This document shows, piece by piece, positions 8,863 to 17,047 of a DNA stretch of 64,000 nucleotides. Location: NCBI RefSeq assembly GCF_014467055.1, contig NZ_CP060696.1, positions 1,488,001 through 1,552,000 on the forward strand. The letters are read 5' to 3'. Positions within the stretch are counted from its first letter, which is position 1. Every line of letters starts with the position of its first letter. A program made the translations under genes and the position numbers. The DNA is from Caproicibacterium amylolyticum. GTDB taxonomy: Bacteria > Bacillota > Clostridia > Oscillospirales > Acutalibacteraceae. The notes under the pieces were generated by a model, which saw only the letters and a program-made list of their open reading frames with translations, ran no database searches and was not told the DNA's origin.

Positions 8863-10167
8863 ATGAAAAAGTATTTCAAACGCGCCCTTTCCCTGCTGCT
8901 CATCGTCGGCATGGCAATCAGTGTATGTGCTGTAGCCACCGGCTGTGAAAGTACAAATGGAAAAGTAACCATTGAACTTTTTGAGTACAAGCGGGAAGCA
9001 GTGGCGACTTTTGAAAAAATGGCCGCTGCTTTTAACAAGGAAAATCCAGGCATCAACTTGATCGTCTCGTCTCCTAACGACGCCATGACGGTTCTGAAGA
9101 CCAGGCTCATCAAGAACGACACGCCAGACATCATTGGCATCGGCGGTGACATTAACTATTCCAATCTATTGGATGCCGACATGCTGGAAGACGTCAGTGA
9201 CTATCAGGGGCTGAAAAACATCAAGTCCGTCTACAAAGAGATGGACAAGAACCTGGAACTGGTACCGAAAACCGGCACCTATGCCATACCTTACGCAGCG
9301 AATGCTTCCGGCATCCTTTACAACCGGAAAATCTTTAAGCAGAACGGCTGGAGTATTCCTACAACTTGGGAAGAAATGATGGCCCTGTGCAAAAAAATGC
9401 AGGATGCAAACATTACCCCATTCTACTTCGCCCTCAAGGATTCTTGGACAGCACTGGCTCCTTGGAATGCGATTGCTGTTGACCTGGTGCAGCCGAACAT
9501 CACCCAGCAGGTCAATCTGGGCAACACCACCTTTAGCAAAGCTTACAGTGAAGTAGCAGAGAAAGAAAAGGTTCTGCTGCAGTATGGCCAAAAGGATGTC
9601 TTCGCCTATGGTTATAATGATGCCTGCACTGCTTTTGCAAAAGGTCAGTCTGCTATGATGCCAATTGGCAGTTATGCAGTGCCGCAGATTAAAACCGTAA
9701 ACCCCAACATGGATATTGATTCCTTTGTGCTGCCCGCCAGCAGCGACGCTTCCAAAAACAAGCTGAATTCTGGCAATGACCTGCAGTTCAGCATTATGAA
9801 GGGCACTAAAGACAAAGCAGCCTGCTACCGCGTACTGGACTTCATGCTGACGGATAAAAACGTGCAGAGCTATGTAAATGACCAGAGTGCTGTGCCCTGT
9901 AAATCCGGGAACTTTACACTGCCGTCTATGCTGGACGGCATGAAGCCCTACATTCAGCAGGGAAAGATGGCGGATTATCAGGATCATCACTATCCAGCGG
10001 AAATGTCTGTGGATGCACTGATTCAGACTTATCTGTTGGGACAAAGCAAGACCGATTTTCTAAATGCTTTCGACACTAATTGGAAACGCTACAATCGTGA
10101 TACCATTGCCAAGCTGAAGAAATATGAAGCCGAACATGGCTCTGCTTCCTTCAGCTCGAAGTCCTGA
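8863..10167 (+). CDS. Sugar ABC transporter substrate-binding lipoprotein
   Basis: A 434-residue family 1 extracellular solute-binding protein. The ATG at 8863 has GGGAGG six bases upstream; the TTG at 8857 is disfavoured. It has a lipoprotein signal peptide (KKYFKRALSLLLIVGMAIS) ending in a lipobox ATGC at about residue 29, then the usual VTIELFEYKREAVATFEKM start and AIPYAANASGILYNRKIF in the hinge-lobe region. It should sit on the outer face of the membrane and capture an alpha-galactoside such as raffinose or stachyose (inferred from the adjacent GH36). It resembles MsmE/RafE, and the two permeases follow directly. Confidence 0.92.
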   Translation: MKKYFKRALSLLLIVGMAISVCAVATGCESTNGKVTIELFEYKREAVATFEKMAAAFNKENPGINLIVSSPNDAMTVLKTRLIKNDTPDIIGIGGDINYSNLLDADMLEDVSDYQGLKNIKSVYKEMDKNLELVPKTGTYAIPYAANASGILYNRKIFKQNGWSIPTTWEEMMALCKKMQDANITPFYFALKDSWTALAPWNAIAVDLVQPNITQQVNLGNTTFSKAYSEVAEKEKVLLQYGQKDVFAYGYNDACTAFAKGQSAMMPIGSYAVPQIKTVNPNMDIDSFVLPASSDASKNKLNSGNDLQFSIMKGTKDKAACYRVLDFMLTDKNVQSYVNDQSAVPCKSGNFTLPSMLDGMKPYIQQGKMADYQDHHYPAEMSVDALIQTYLLGQSKTDFLNAFDTNWKRYNRDTIAKLKKYEAEHGSASFSSKS

Positions 10168-10186
10168 GAAAGGGGTACTGGGTGTA

Positions 10187-11077
10187 ATGAATCGTCAAGC
10201 AACTAAACAGCCGATGAGCAGTCGGGAAAAATCTTTTCTAGCCATTTTGATGCCCATAATGGCGCTGTTCTTCCTTTTTAATACGCTGCCGCTCATACAG
10301 GGCTTTTTGTACAGCTTTACAAACTTCCGCGGCTTTGGCACTTACGACTGGATCGGCCTGCGCAACTACGCTGATCTATTTCAGGACAGCCGTGTGGGAA
10401 ACTCCTACCGCTTTACTTTCCTGTTTGCAGTGGTTTCCACCGTACTGGTAAATGTACTGAGTCTGGTGCTTGCCTTGGGACTGAATGCAAAAATTTCTGC
10501 CAAATCTGCTTTGCGCGGTATCTACTTTATTCCGAACGTATTGGGCGGACTGGTGGTTGGCTATATATTCAGTTTCTTTTTCACCTACATTTTGCCTGCC
10601 TTTGGCACAGCCATCGGCCTCTCTGACCTCAGCTCCAGTTGGCTTGCACGCACCGACCGCGCATGGCTGGCTGTGGTGGTGGTAGCTGCATGGCAGTCAA
10701 TCGCCATGAACACACTCATTTACATTTCCGGACTGCAGACCGTTCCGCTGGATGTGTATGAAGCTGGTGCCATTGACGGCGCGACTGGCTGGCGGCGCTT
10801 CCGCCACCTGACCCTGCCACTGATTATGCCGTTCATCACCATCAACATGGTTCTATGCATGAAAAATTCTCTCATGGTCTTTGACCAAATCATGGCTTTA
10901 ACACAGGGAGGCCCCGCTCAGAGCACCGAATCGATTTCCTACCTCATCTACAGCAATGGCATGGGCGGTGGGCAATTCGGCTACCAAAGTGCTAATGCAG
11001 TTTTATTCTTCGTTGTCATTGTCGTCATTTCCGTTTTCCAAATGAAATTTCTGGGAAGCAAGGAGGAACAGCTATGA
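10187..11077 (+). CDS. Sugar ABC transporter permease (MsmF/RafF type)
   Basis: A 296-residue inner membrane protein with about six hydrophobic helices. The ABC permease EAA loop reads EAGAIDGATGWRRFRHLTLP. The ATG at 10187 follows AAAGGGG and lies just after the binding-protein gene; the longer frame from 10124 would overlap that gene by 44 bases and lacks a ribosome site. It pairs with the next permease to form the membrane channel. Its stop codon overlaps the start of the next gene (ATGA), which suggests translational coupling. Confidence 0.92.
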   Translation: MNRQATKQPMSSREKSFLAILMPIMALFFLFNTLPLIQGFLYSFTNFRGFGTYDWIGLRNYADLFQDSRVGNSYRFTFLFAVVSTVLVNVLSLVLALGLNAKISAKSALRGIYFIPNVLGGLVVGYIFSFFFTYILPAFGTAIGLSDLSSSWLARTDRAWLAVVVVAAWQSIAMNTLIYISGLQTVPLDVYEAGAIDGATGWRRFRHLTLPLIMPFITINMVLCMKNSLMVFDQIMALTQGGPAQSTESISYLIYSNGMGGGQFGYQSANAVLFFVVIVVISVFQMKFLGSKEEQL

Positions 11078-11928
11078 ATTCGAAATCAACCTTCAAAATC
11101 GGCGGGTCCAAAAATGTGCCGATTACAGTTCTGCTTCTGATTGGCTGTCTTACTGTTTTCTTCCCGCTTTACATGACGGTTATCATTGCTTTCAAAAGAC
11201 CTACTGAAATGACCAATGATATTTTTGGTGCACTGAAGCCACCGGCACAATGGAGCCTGGAAAACTTTTCGCAGGCCATGCAGATCACAGACTTCTGGCA
11301 TTCGCTGTTGAACTCTCTGGTCATTACACTGTGCACCGTGGCATTGTGTGTGCTTATCCATCCACTGGCCGCCTATGCAATTGGCCGTAACATGAAGCGC
11401 CGCAAGCTATACAAATATGCTTATCTGTACCTGGTCAGCGGCATGTTTGTACCCTTTGCCATCCTGATGATGCCGGAGGCCAAGCAGACTGCCCTGCTGC
11501 ACCTGGCAAACTGGGGCGGTGTCATTGTGCTTTACGTTGTCTTTTATCTGCCTATGAACCTGATGCTCTACACCGGTTACCTCAAAAATGTTCCCCTGTC
11601 GCTGGATGAAGCCGCCTATGTGGATGGTGCCAGTGTTTGGGCAGCTTACTGGCACATCATTTTTCCAAACATGAAACCAATGCACGCCACCGTAGCCGTG
11701 CTGGCCGCACTTGGTGCTTGGAATGACGTTATGACGCCATTGATTTTAATGGGCGGCAGCGGCAGCAACACATTGCCGCTGGCACAACTCAATTTTCAAA
11801 GCCAGTTTAGTACCAACTATAACCTCGCTTTCGCTTCCTATCTGCTGGCACTTATTCCGATTCTTATCTTTTACCTCATTTGCCAGAAACAGATTATCAA
11901 TGGTGTTATTAACGGTGCCATTAAATAA
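11074..11928 (+). CDS. Sugar ABC transporter permease (MsmG/RafG type)
   Basis: A 284-residue membrane protein of the MalG-like carbohydrate permease family. The EAA loop is DEAAYVDGASVWAAYWHIIFP, and the C-terminus ends LICQKQIINGVINGAIK as is common in this family. It overlaps the preceding permease by four bases. No ATPase gene is present in the operon; in this transporter class a shared MsmK/UgpC-type ATPase elsewhere in the genome often serves several transporters, which is the likely arrangement here. Confidence 0.92.
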   Translation: MNSKSTFKIGGSKNVPITVLLLIGCLTVFFPLYMTVIIAFKRPTEMTNDIFGALKPPAQWSLENFSQAMQITDFWHSLLNSLVITLCTVALCVLIHPLAAYAIGRNMKRRKLYKYAYLYLVSGMFVPFAILMMPEAKQTALLHLANWGGVIVLYVVFYLPMNLMLYTGYLKNVPLSLDEAAYVDGASVWAAYWHIIFPNMKPMHATVAVLAALGAWNDVMTPLILMGGSGSNTLPLAQLNFQSQFSTNYNLAFASYLLALIPILIFYLICQKQIINGVINGAIK

Positions 11929-11960
11929 GCCTGTCGCTCAAAAGTCATCTTTTTGCCTAC

Positions 11961-12016
11961 AGAAAAGGGCCTGTAAACGCCGCGGAAAATTTTCCGCACG
12001 GTACAGGTCCTTTTCT
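11961..12016 (+). terminator. Large terminator hairpin after the alpha-galactoside operon
   Basis: An outer stem AGAAAAGGGCCTGTA (11961-11975) pairs with TACAGGTCCTTTTCT (one mismatch), and an inner palindrome GCGGAAAATTTTCCGC caps it. It is followed by a T-rich GTTCTTTATACTTTT stretch and lies 32 bases past the last permease gene. Confidence 0.7.
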
Positions 12017-12063
12017 GTTCTTTATACTTTTGCCACCCACATACTCTGCATAGAAGGTCAGTT

Positions 12064-12469
12064 TTGTTGTTTAAAAAATATGGGTTCCGCGCCGCCAGTG
12101 CTATCTTTGGTATTCTGCTGGTGGGCCTTGGTGTGGGACTGTTCCGCATGGCCGTTTCAGGTTGTGACCCCTTTACCACTATGAATCTTGGCATCAGTGG
12201 CCTGCTTGGACTGCAGTTCGGCACACTGCAACTTGGCGTCAGTGGCCTGCTTGGACTGCAGTTCGGCACACTGCAACTTGGCGTCAGCGTGGTACTTTTG
12301 CTGTTAATAGTGGTGTTTCGCCGCGGGTACGGCTTTCAATATGGTCTGTGTAGGCTACATTGCCGATTTCACTATGTTGCTGTTCCACTCTGCGGATACT
12401 GCGGAACCTGTCCTGTTGACACGCGCCGCGCTGTTTGCACGTCATGCCGCCCAGCAGCATACGAGGTAA
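12064..12469 (+). pseudogene. Broken YczE/YitT-like membrane protein gene
   Basis: The frame from the TTG at 12064 encodes LFKKYGFRAASAIFGILLVG and GLFRMAVSGCDPFTTMNLG, typical of the N-terminus of YczE-like integral membrane proteins (about 200 residues). It then holds an in-frame tandem duplication (12195-12284). Near 12315-12325 the reading frame breaks: the family-like continuation TAFNMVCVGYIADFTMLLF is found in another frame and stops at 12467-12469, far short of full length. A duplication, a frameshift and a missing C-terminal half together indicate a decayed gene. It sits beside mobile-element relics. Confidence 0.7.
12195..12284 (+). repeat. 45-bp perfect tandem duplication
   Basis: Two adjacent copies of a 45-base unit (12195-12239 and 12240-12284) encode SGLLGLQFGTLQLGV twice. 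The identity of the copies suggests a recent duplication within the decaying YczE-like gene. Confidence 0.85.
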
Positions 12470-12479
12470 CTAGCGTGTA

Positions 12480-12749
12480 TCAGCAGACGGAATTTCGTTC
12501 CACGTACTCCCTCTGCAGCTGCTTTTGAAAGAAATCGTCTATCAAGAGCATCTGGTCCTCTTGTGGACAAAGGATTTTAACCGCACTCAAAAACAGGCGA
12601 TGCCAGTTTCTCCATTTTACGAGTGGAAACACCCTGCGCAAAGACTTCCTGAACAACTTAAATGAGTGCTGTTTCGCTGTACATGCGTTAGGTTTTGCCA
12701 TTTGCAATAGTTCAGGAAATCGTCAATGTCATAATTGTATTGTTCCATA
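12480..12749 (-). mobile_element. Relics of an IS256-type transposase and an integrase-like N-terminus
   Basis: On the minus strand, an ATG at 12749 preceded by AAAGGAG starts MEQYNYDIDDFLNYC, which resembles the N-terminal segment of a tyrosine recombinase, but the frame soon ends. In another frame around 12690-12600 the peptide YSETALI-stop-VVQEVFAQGVSTRKMEKLA resembles the conserved start of Mutator/IS256 transposases (family form: A-L-x-x-x-Q-E-M-x-V-Q-G-V-S-T-R-K). The stops and short matches show heavy decay. The 75-codon open frame at 12480-12707 is probably chance. Family assignments are tentative. Confidence 0.4.
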
Positions 12750-12754
12750 AAGGA

Positions 12755-12809
12755 AAAACTCCTTTGCTTTATTAGGTGTTGTTCGTACCCAATAAATCAA
12801 AGGAGTTTT
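12755..12809. repeat. Inverted repeat at the edge of the mobile-element scar
   Basis: A perfect 12-base inverted repeat AAAACTCCTTTG (12755-12766) / CAAAGGAGTTTT (12798-12809), with further partial pairing (TTTATTaGG with CCaAATAAA-like bases) inside the 31-base loop. It may be the end of the relic element or a bidirectional terminator for the convergent genes. The rest of 12810-12933 shows nothing recognisable. Confidence 0.5.
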
Positions 12810-12933
12810 ATCGGCATGGAGAGAAAAAATTTATTGTAATGAGATTTTATTTCACAATGATTTTCATTTTTTTATCGCTACGGAATGATTCTTATTTTCG
12901 CCGAAAATCTGCATGGTTAAGCCATTCCTTCGT

Positions 12934-13689
12934 TTATCCTGCGGTTTTCATGTGGAGGCGCAAACGGTCGGAAATCATTGCAATAAATTCGCTGTTTGTA
13001 GGTTTGCCACGGGTATTATGAATCGTGTAGCCAAAGTAGGAATTCAGTATGTCCACATCTCCGCGGTCCCACGCAACCTCAATGGCATGGCGGATTGCAC
13101 GCTCCACTCTGGAAGGTGTTGTGTCATACTTTTTCGCTACACCCGGGTAAAGCTGCTTTGTAACAGCATTAATAATGTCCGGGTCTTCAATCGCCATCAA
13201 AATGGAATCCCGCAAATAATGATACCCTTTGATATGTGCAGGTACTCCGATTTGATGCAGAATTTCTGTTACCTGTACTTCCAGTGTTTCTTGGCAGGGC
13301 ACTGACGGGTTGTCCATAGCCAGTAGCTGGCGGATACGTTTTGCAAGTTGTGCCGTTTCATAAGGCTGCACTGCAAGGTAGCACGCTCCAGAAGAAAGTA
13401 CCTCACGCTCAAGCGTAGGACTTGTAAAGTTGCTTTCCACAACAAACGTGGGAAGTTTCACGGTATGGTGTTCCTGCAAAGCATTCAACACACCAACCGC
13501 GTCAAGCCCCGGCATAAAAATGGGAGCCAGCACTGCATCCGGTCGCTGGGATTCAACTGCTTCCAGCAGACATCCGCCGTCTTTTGCCGTGTAAATAACC
13601 GTAAAGCCGTTCTCTTCAAAGATTTGGTTGTTTTCGCGCTGATATTCCGGGCTGTCGTTCGCAATCATGAGTTTTATAGTGTTCTCCAT
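12934..13689 (-). CDS. spo0A: Spo0A-type sporulation master regulator with degenerate receiver
   Basis: A 251-residue protein with SD AGGGGGA before the ATG. The C-terminal effector domain is intact and strongly conserved: EILHQIGVPAHIKGYHYLRD, VAKKYDTTPSRVERAIRHAI, EVAWDRGD and KPTNSEFIAM. The N-terminal receiver keeps its overall pattern but has lost the phosphorylation chemistry: the phosphoacceptor Asp is Pro56 (DAVLAPIFMPG where the family has VLDIIMP), the conserved Lys is Gln108 (AVQPYE), the switch Thr is Glu85, and the acidic pair is Asn11-Asp12. It lies directly downstream of spoIVB, the conserved spo0A locus, so it is the syntenic spo0A and not an obvious extra paralogue. DNA binding should be retained; activation by phosphorelay probably is not. 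Confidence 0.93.
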   Translation of the reverse strand: MENTIKLMIANDSPEYQRENNQIFEENGFTVIYTAKDGGCLLEAVESQRPDAVLAPIFMPGLDAVGVLNALQEHHTVKLPTFVVESNFTSPTLEREVLSSGACYLAVQPYETAQLAKRIRQLLAMDNPSVPCQETLEVQVTEILHQIGVPAHIKGYHYLRDSILMAIEDPDIINAVTKQLYPGVAKKYDTTPSRVERAIRHAIEVAWDRGDVDILNSYFGYTIHNTRGKPTNSEFIAMISDRLRLHMKTAG

Positions 13690-13717
13690 ATTTAGTCCCC
13701 CTAAGATTTTTTACACC

Positions 13718-13749
13718 ATTATATTACCATAAACTGGAAAAGATGGCAA
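13718..13749 (-). promoter_or_regulatory. Putative spo0A promoter
   Basis: In the 110-base spoIVB-spo0A gap the minus strand holds TATAAT (13718-13723) about 29 bases before the start codon, with TTGCCA (13744-13749) at a long 20-base spacing. The -10 is convincing and the -35 is doubtful. No Spo0A box (TGTCGAA) was seen. Confidence 0.45.
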
Positions 13750-13799
13750 TACTTTTATTGAATTTTTTTGATTTAGGGGCAAAATTTTGAGAACATTAA

Positions 13800-14855
13800 T
13801 TATGCTGCCGCTTTTTGTGCAGTACTTGCTTCACCTGCCAGCATGTGTTCTGCCAGAATTCCGTAACCTCTTGTAGGGTCATTTACAAAGACATGTGTAA
13901 CTGCGCCAACTAGCTTTCCATTTTGCAAAATAGGGCTTCCGCTCATTCCCTGCACGATTCCGCCTGTTTTATTAAGCAGTTGTTTATCTGTAATATGCAG
14001 AATCATATTTTTGCTCTGCGCTGCGCGTGTGTTCAATAGCTCAATTTCCGCACTGAATTTTTGAGGGCCACTGGAATCTATTGTACAGAGAATCTCTACA
14101 GGGCCGGTCTTTACTTGGTCAGATGGGCAAACTGGAATTGCTTCGCCATCCGGGGCGTGGTTCATTTTTCCAAAAACGCCCTGTACGCTGTTTGCATAAA
14201 GCGTTCCACTCGGGATATCAGACGAAAAGTATCCCTGCAGTTCGCCTGGAATGCCCTGAACACCTTTTTGAACACCGGAAATGATGACTGGAACAATATC
14301 ACCGCATCCGAATGGCATGATTTCATTGGTATCGGGATCTGTAATTCCGTGCCCAAGACCTGCAAACATTTCATTGCGCGGGTCATAATAAGTCAGCGTA
14401 CCTACTCCAGCAGCACTGTCACGTACCCACAGTCCGGCACGGTAACATCCTGTGCTTTGCACTGGGGAAAGCTTAGCTGCTACTTTTTGCCCGCTTCTGT
14501 CAATTTCCAAATTTAGAGACCGCCCGCTGCAGTTTAGCACTGCCTTTGAAAGCTGTTCATTACTGGTGACTTGTTGCCCATCTATCGACAGAATTACGTC
14601 GCCTGTACGCACATCTGCTTCCTTCGCCGGATTTACCGTACCCCCACTTGTTTCTAAGTCTGCGGTACCTACCACAACGACTCCGTTGGTGAACAGTTTG
14701 ATGCCAAAGGGCAGGCCGCACGGGATGAGCATCACTGGACTAGACGTGCTGACTGGCTGTACCACAGGCTCCGCTGCACCTGCAGATATTCCGCCCAAAA
14801 ACATCGCTGCTGCCAAAGCCACCGCTGTTTGTTTGAAAATTGAACGATTTTTCAT
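13800..14855 (-). CDS. spoIVB: SpoIVB-type serine peptidase (S55)
   Basis: A 351-residue exported protease. In Bacillus it is made in the forespore and cleaves SpoIVFA to trigger sigma-K activation. It has an N-terminal signal/anchor (KQTAVALAAAMFLGGISAGA), a PDZ domain at about residues 50-115 (ADVRTGDVILSIDGQQV) and an S55 peptidase domain. The latter includes catalytic His in FAGLGHGITDPDTNEIMPF and catalytic Ser in IVQGMSGSPILQNG, followed by AVTHVFVNDPTRGYGI. The SD GAGGAGGTG can pair with an upstream CGCACCTC, possibly limiting translation. It lies upstream of spo0A as in most endospore formers. Confidence 0.93.
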   Translation of the reverse strand: MKNRSIFKQTAVALAAAMFLGGISAGAAEPVVQPVSTSSPVMLIPCGLPFGIKLFTNGVVVVGTADLETSGGTVNPAKEADVRTGDVILSIDGQQVTSNEQLSKAVLNCSGRSLNLEIDRSGQKVAAKLSPVQSTGCYRAGLWVRDSAAGVGTLTYYDPRNEMFAGLGHGITDPDTNEIMPFGCGDIVPVIISGVQKGVQGIPGELQGYFSSDIPSGTLYANSVQGVFGKMNHAPDGEAIPVCPSDQVKTGPVEILCTIDSSGPQKFSAEIELLNTRAAQSKNMILHITDKQLLNKTGGIVQGMSGSPILQNGKLVGAVTHVFVNDPTRGYGILAEHMLAGEASTAQKAAA

Positions 14856-14858
14856 AAG

Positions 14859-14901
14859 CGCACCTCCTCGCCGCTTCGTTAACTTTCCACGGTGAGGTGC
14901 G
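14859..14901 (-). promoter_or_regulatory. Hairpin sequestering the spoIVB ribosome-binding site
   Basis: On the mRNA, CGCACCTC (14894-14901) is the exact complement of GAGGTGCG (14859-14866), which contains the spoIVB Shine-Dalgarno and lies three bases before its ATG. The 8-base stem with a 27-base loop would hide the ribosome site. Confidence 0.5.
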
Positions 14902-15071
14902 TTTTAAATTGGGAATTCTATAGTACTACGGCACTATCTGGCTAGGATAAAAACGTAGTGCCGCAGTGGATGCGGTTCAGAAAATTCAGGTACTCTATTT
15001 TCAAATAACTACATAAAAAAAGCCCTGTATATTCAGACAGATCTTTCCTTATCATTCCGTTATTTTCCTTT

Positions 15072-15452
15072 TTATCTGACAATAACGCCATTCTGATGGC
15101 TGCGTTCAGAGCCAAGAGCAATTGGTAAACTCTGCTGATTACTGTGGCGGATATAGAAAAAAACAGCAACTCCAGAAAGTACCGCACTGAGCAGCACCAG
15201 CAAAAAGCCAAATCCGCCTGCCGTTTGCTCACGCATCGTGTTTGCTGTGACTGTTCCCGCTGCCTGCGCTGCCGGTACAGACGCTGAAAAGGTCTGCTTT
15301 GACAAATCTGCTGACGCTGTTTTTGGTAAATATGAAGCAGTTTCACTTTCGGCAGCGGCAGCTCCTGCTTTAAAACTGAAAGCTGAAAACAGAAAAACGA
15401 AAAAAAGCAGCGCAGTCAGCAACACTGGCAACAGTCCTCTTCGTTTCTTCAA
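15072..15452 (-). CDS. Small membrane protein of unknown function
   Basis: A 126-residue protein with a TTG start at 15452, chosen because GGGGG lies seven bases upstream; the TTG at 15458 is too close. An N-terminal hydrophobic segment (LLPVLLTALLFFVFLFSAF) looks like a signal peptide or anchor. An Ala/Ser/Thr-rich linker of about 60 residues follows, then a second membrane helix (GFGFLLVLLSAVLSGVAVFF) and a short basic tail. No family was recognised. It lies between murF and spoIVB on the same strand, about 150 bases from murF. Confidence 0.6.
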   Translation of the reverse strand: MKKRRGLLPVLLTALLFFVFLFSAFSFKAGAAAAESETASYLPKTASADLSKQTFSASVPAAQAAGTVTANTMREQTAGGFGFLLVLLSAVLSGVAVFFYIRHSNQQSLPIALGSERSHQNGVIVR

Positions 15453-15603
15453 AGGCAATTCCCCCTTTGCAAAAATCGAAAGCCATCTATTGGTAACATA
15501 TTTGTTTCCAATAGTAACAAACTAGTTACAGCTTAACACAGAAACACAAAAGATGCAAGCAGAAGCGATAAACTACTCCGCAAAAGTATATTGTAAAATA
15601 CCT

Positions 15604-16971
15604 TTATGCATAATTTTTTAAAAGAAACGCAACAACTTTTTCCATATGCATTCCGCGTGAACCTTTTACAAGAATCGTATCGTCCGGCTGAATTGCCCTT
15701 TTTAAAACCTGAACAGCTTCCGTATTATCGCCGCAGTGTATGCTGGGCAGTGCAGGATTTTCACTTTTTGCGCCCTCCGTGATCGCTGCAGCTTCTTGAC
15801 CAACTGTAATCAGCAGATCGACGCCGGCTTTGGCTGCGTACTGACCGCAGCTTTTGTGTGCTTCATGAGAAACCCTGCCAAGTTCCAACATATCTCCGAG
15901 TATGGCCACCCTGCGATGTGGAAAACTGCACAGCACATTCAAGGCACCGCGCACAGCATCTGGGCTGGCGTTGTAGGAATCATCAATGATGGTAATGCCT
16001 CCCACCTTGTGAATCTGCTGCCGCATGGCGAGCGGTTTGTAAGTTGCCAGCGCTGCCGCAGCAGCCTGCAAGTCAACATGAAGGACATCTGCCATTGCAA
16101 GCGCAGAAAGCGCATTGGTGACCTGATGTGTTCCCAAAACCGGCAGAACAACTGGTAGTCTCCTGCTCTCATGTTCCATTACAAAATAGGTCTTTCCCTC
16201 TTGGCTTTCAATCTGCACTGCGCGGTAGTCGCACCAAGGAGCGGTACCAACAAAGAGTGTATTAAACAGCATTTTGCCACGCAGCGTTGCAAGCATTTTA
16301 TCATCTCCATTGAGAACCAGCACAGATTCCGGAATGAAACCGTCCGTAATATGCAGTTTTTCCTGCATGATGTTTTCCTGCGTATGCAGATTTTCAATGT
16401 GGGAAACACCGATATTTGTCATAACCGCAAACTGTGGTGCAGCGATTTTTGCAAGTCGTGCCATTTCACCAAATTGGCTCATGCCCATTTCGATCACAGC
16501 TGCTTCTGTATCTTCCTCAAATTGGAACATTGTTTGCGGCACGCCTACCTGGCTGTTCTGATTCCCCTGCGTTTTCATTACACAATACCGGGCAGAAAGG
16601 GCAAGCGCAACCATTTCTTTGGTAGTGGTTTTCCCAACGCTGCCGGTAATTCCGACGACCGGGCCGGTGAAACGACGACGATAAGCTGCACCCAACTGCT
16701 GAAGAGCATCAGCTGTATCCGGCACAGCGATCAGTGCACCCTCCAACGGCAGTTCCACTGATTCCTGTGTAAAAGCAGCCGCTGCACCTGCCGCAAAAAC
16801 TGCTGGAATAAAGATGTGCGCGTCAGTACGCTCTCCTTTCAGCGGAACAAAAAGCGAACCCGGGCCTGCCTGCCTGCTGTCAGTACAGACGTTTGTAATT
16901 GTATTTTCAGGGTTCCCACATAGCAGTTTTCCACCACAGAGCTCTGCTGCTTCCCCTATTGTTATCTGCAT
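15604..16971 (-). CDS. murF: UDP-MurNAc-tripeptide:D-Ala-D-Ala ligase MurF
   Basis: A 455-residue cytoplasmic Mur ligase that adds D-Ala-D-Ala to the UDP-muramyl tripeptide. It has the N-terminal MurF fold (TNVCTDSRQAGPGSLFVPLK), ATP P-loop GITGSVGKTTTKEM, TNIGVSHIENLHTQENI in the central domain, and DDSYNASPDAVRGAL with the C-terminal ligase domain. The ATG at 16971 follows AAAGG; the 15 codons upstream do not match the family. It is 76 bases downstream of murE, with a terminator-like hairpin in between. Confidence 0.95.
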   Translation of the reverse strand: MQITIGEAAELCGGKLLCGNPENTITNVCTDSRQAGPGSLFVPLKGERTDAHIFIPAVFAAGAAAAFTQESVELPLEGALIAVPDTADALQQLGAAYRRRFTGPVVGITGSVGKTTTKEMVALALSARYCVMKTQGNQNSQVGVPQTMFQFEEDTEAAVIEMGMSQFGEMARLAKIAAPQFAVMTNIGVSHIENLHTQENIMQEKLHITDGFIPESVLVLNGDDKMLATLRGKMLFNTLFVGTAPWCDYRAVQIESQEGKTYFVMEHESRRLPVVLPVLGTHQVTNALSALAMADVLHVDLQAAAAALATYKPLAMRQQIHKVGGITIIDDSYNASPDAVRGALNVLCSFPHRRVAILGDMLELGRVSHEAHKSCGQYAAKAGVDLLITVGQEAAAITEGAKSENPALPSIHCGDNTEAVQVLKRAIQPDDTILVKGSRGMHMEKVVAFLLKNYA

Positions 16972-17004
16972 TTTTCTGCACAACCTTTCACTTGTCTGTG
17001 GACA

Positions 17005-17036
17005 CCAAAAAGGCACGGCGGCTGCCGTACCTTTTC
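17005..17036 (-). terminator. Terminator-like hairpin between murE and murF
   Basis: On the minus strand AAAAGGTACGGC pairs with GCCGTGCCTTTTT around a 4-base loop (one mismatch) and runs into TTTTTGG. It lies after the murE stop and 34 bases before the murF start, so it probably attenuates rather than ends transcription. Confidence 0.65.
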
Positions 17037-17047
17037 ATAGGTTTATT

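Noticed and set aside
9166..10044. 292-codon minus-strand frame opposite the sugar-binding protein
   Set aside because: The plus-strand gene is unmistakable; this frame has no recognisable domain.
12480..12707. 75-codon minus-strand frame as a real small protein
   Set aside because: It crosses the decayed transposase-like segment, whose recognisable residues are in another frame.
12755..12809. CRISPR-like or attachment-site repeat
   Set aside because: Only one inverted repeat pair, with no direct repeats, spacers or adjacent tRNA.
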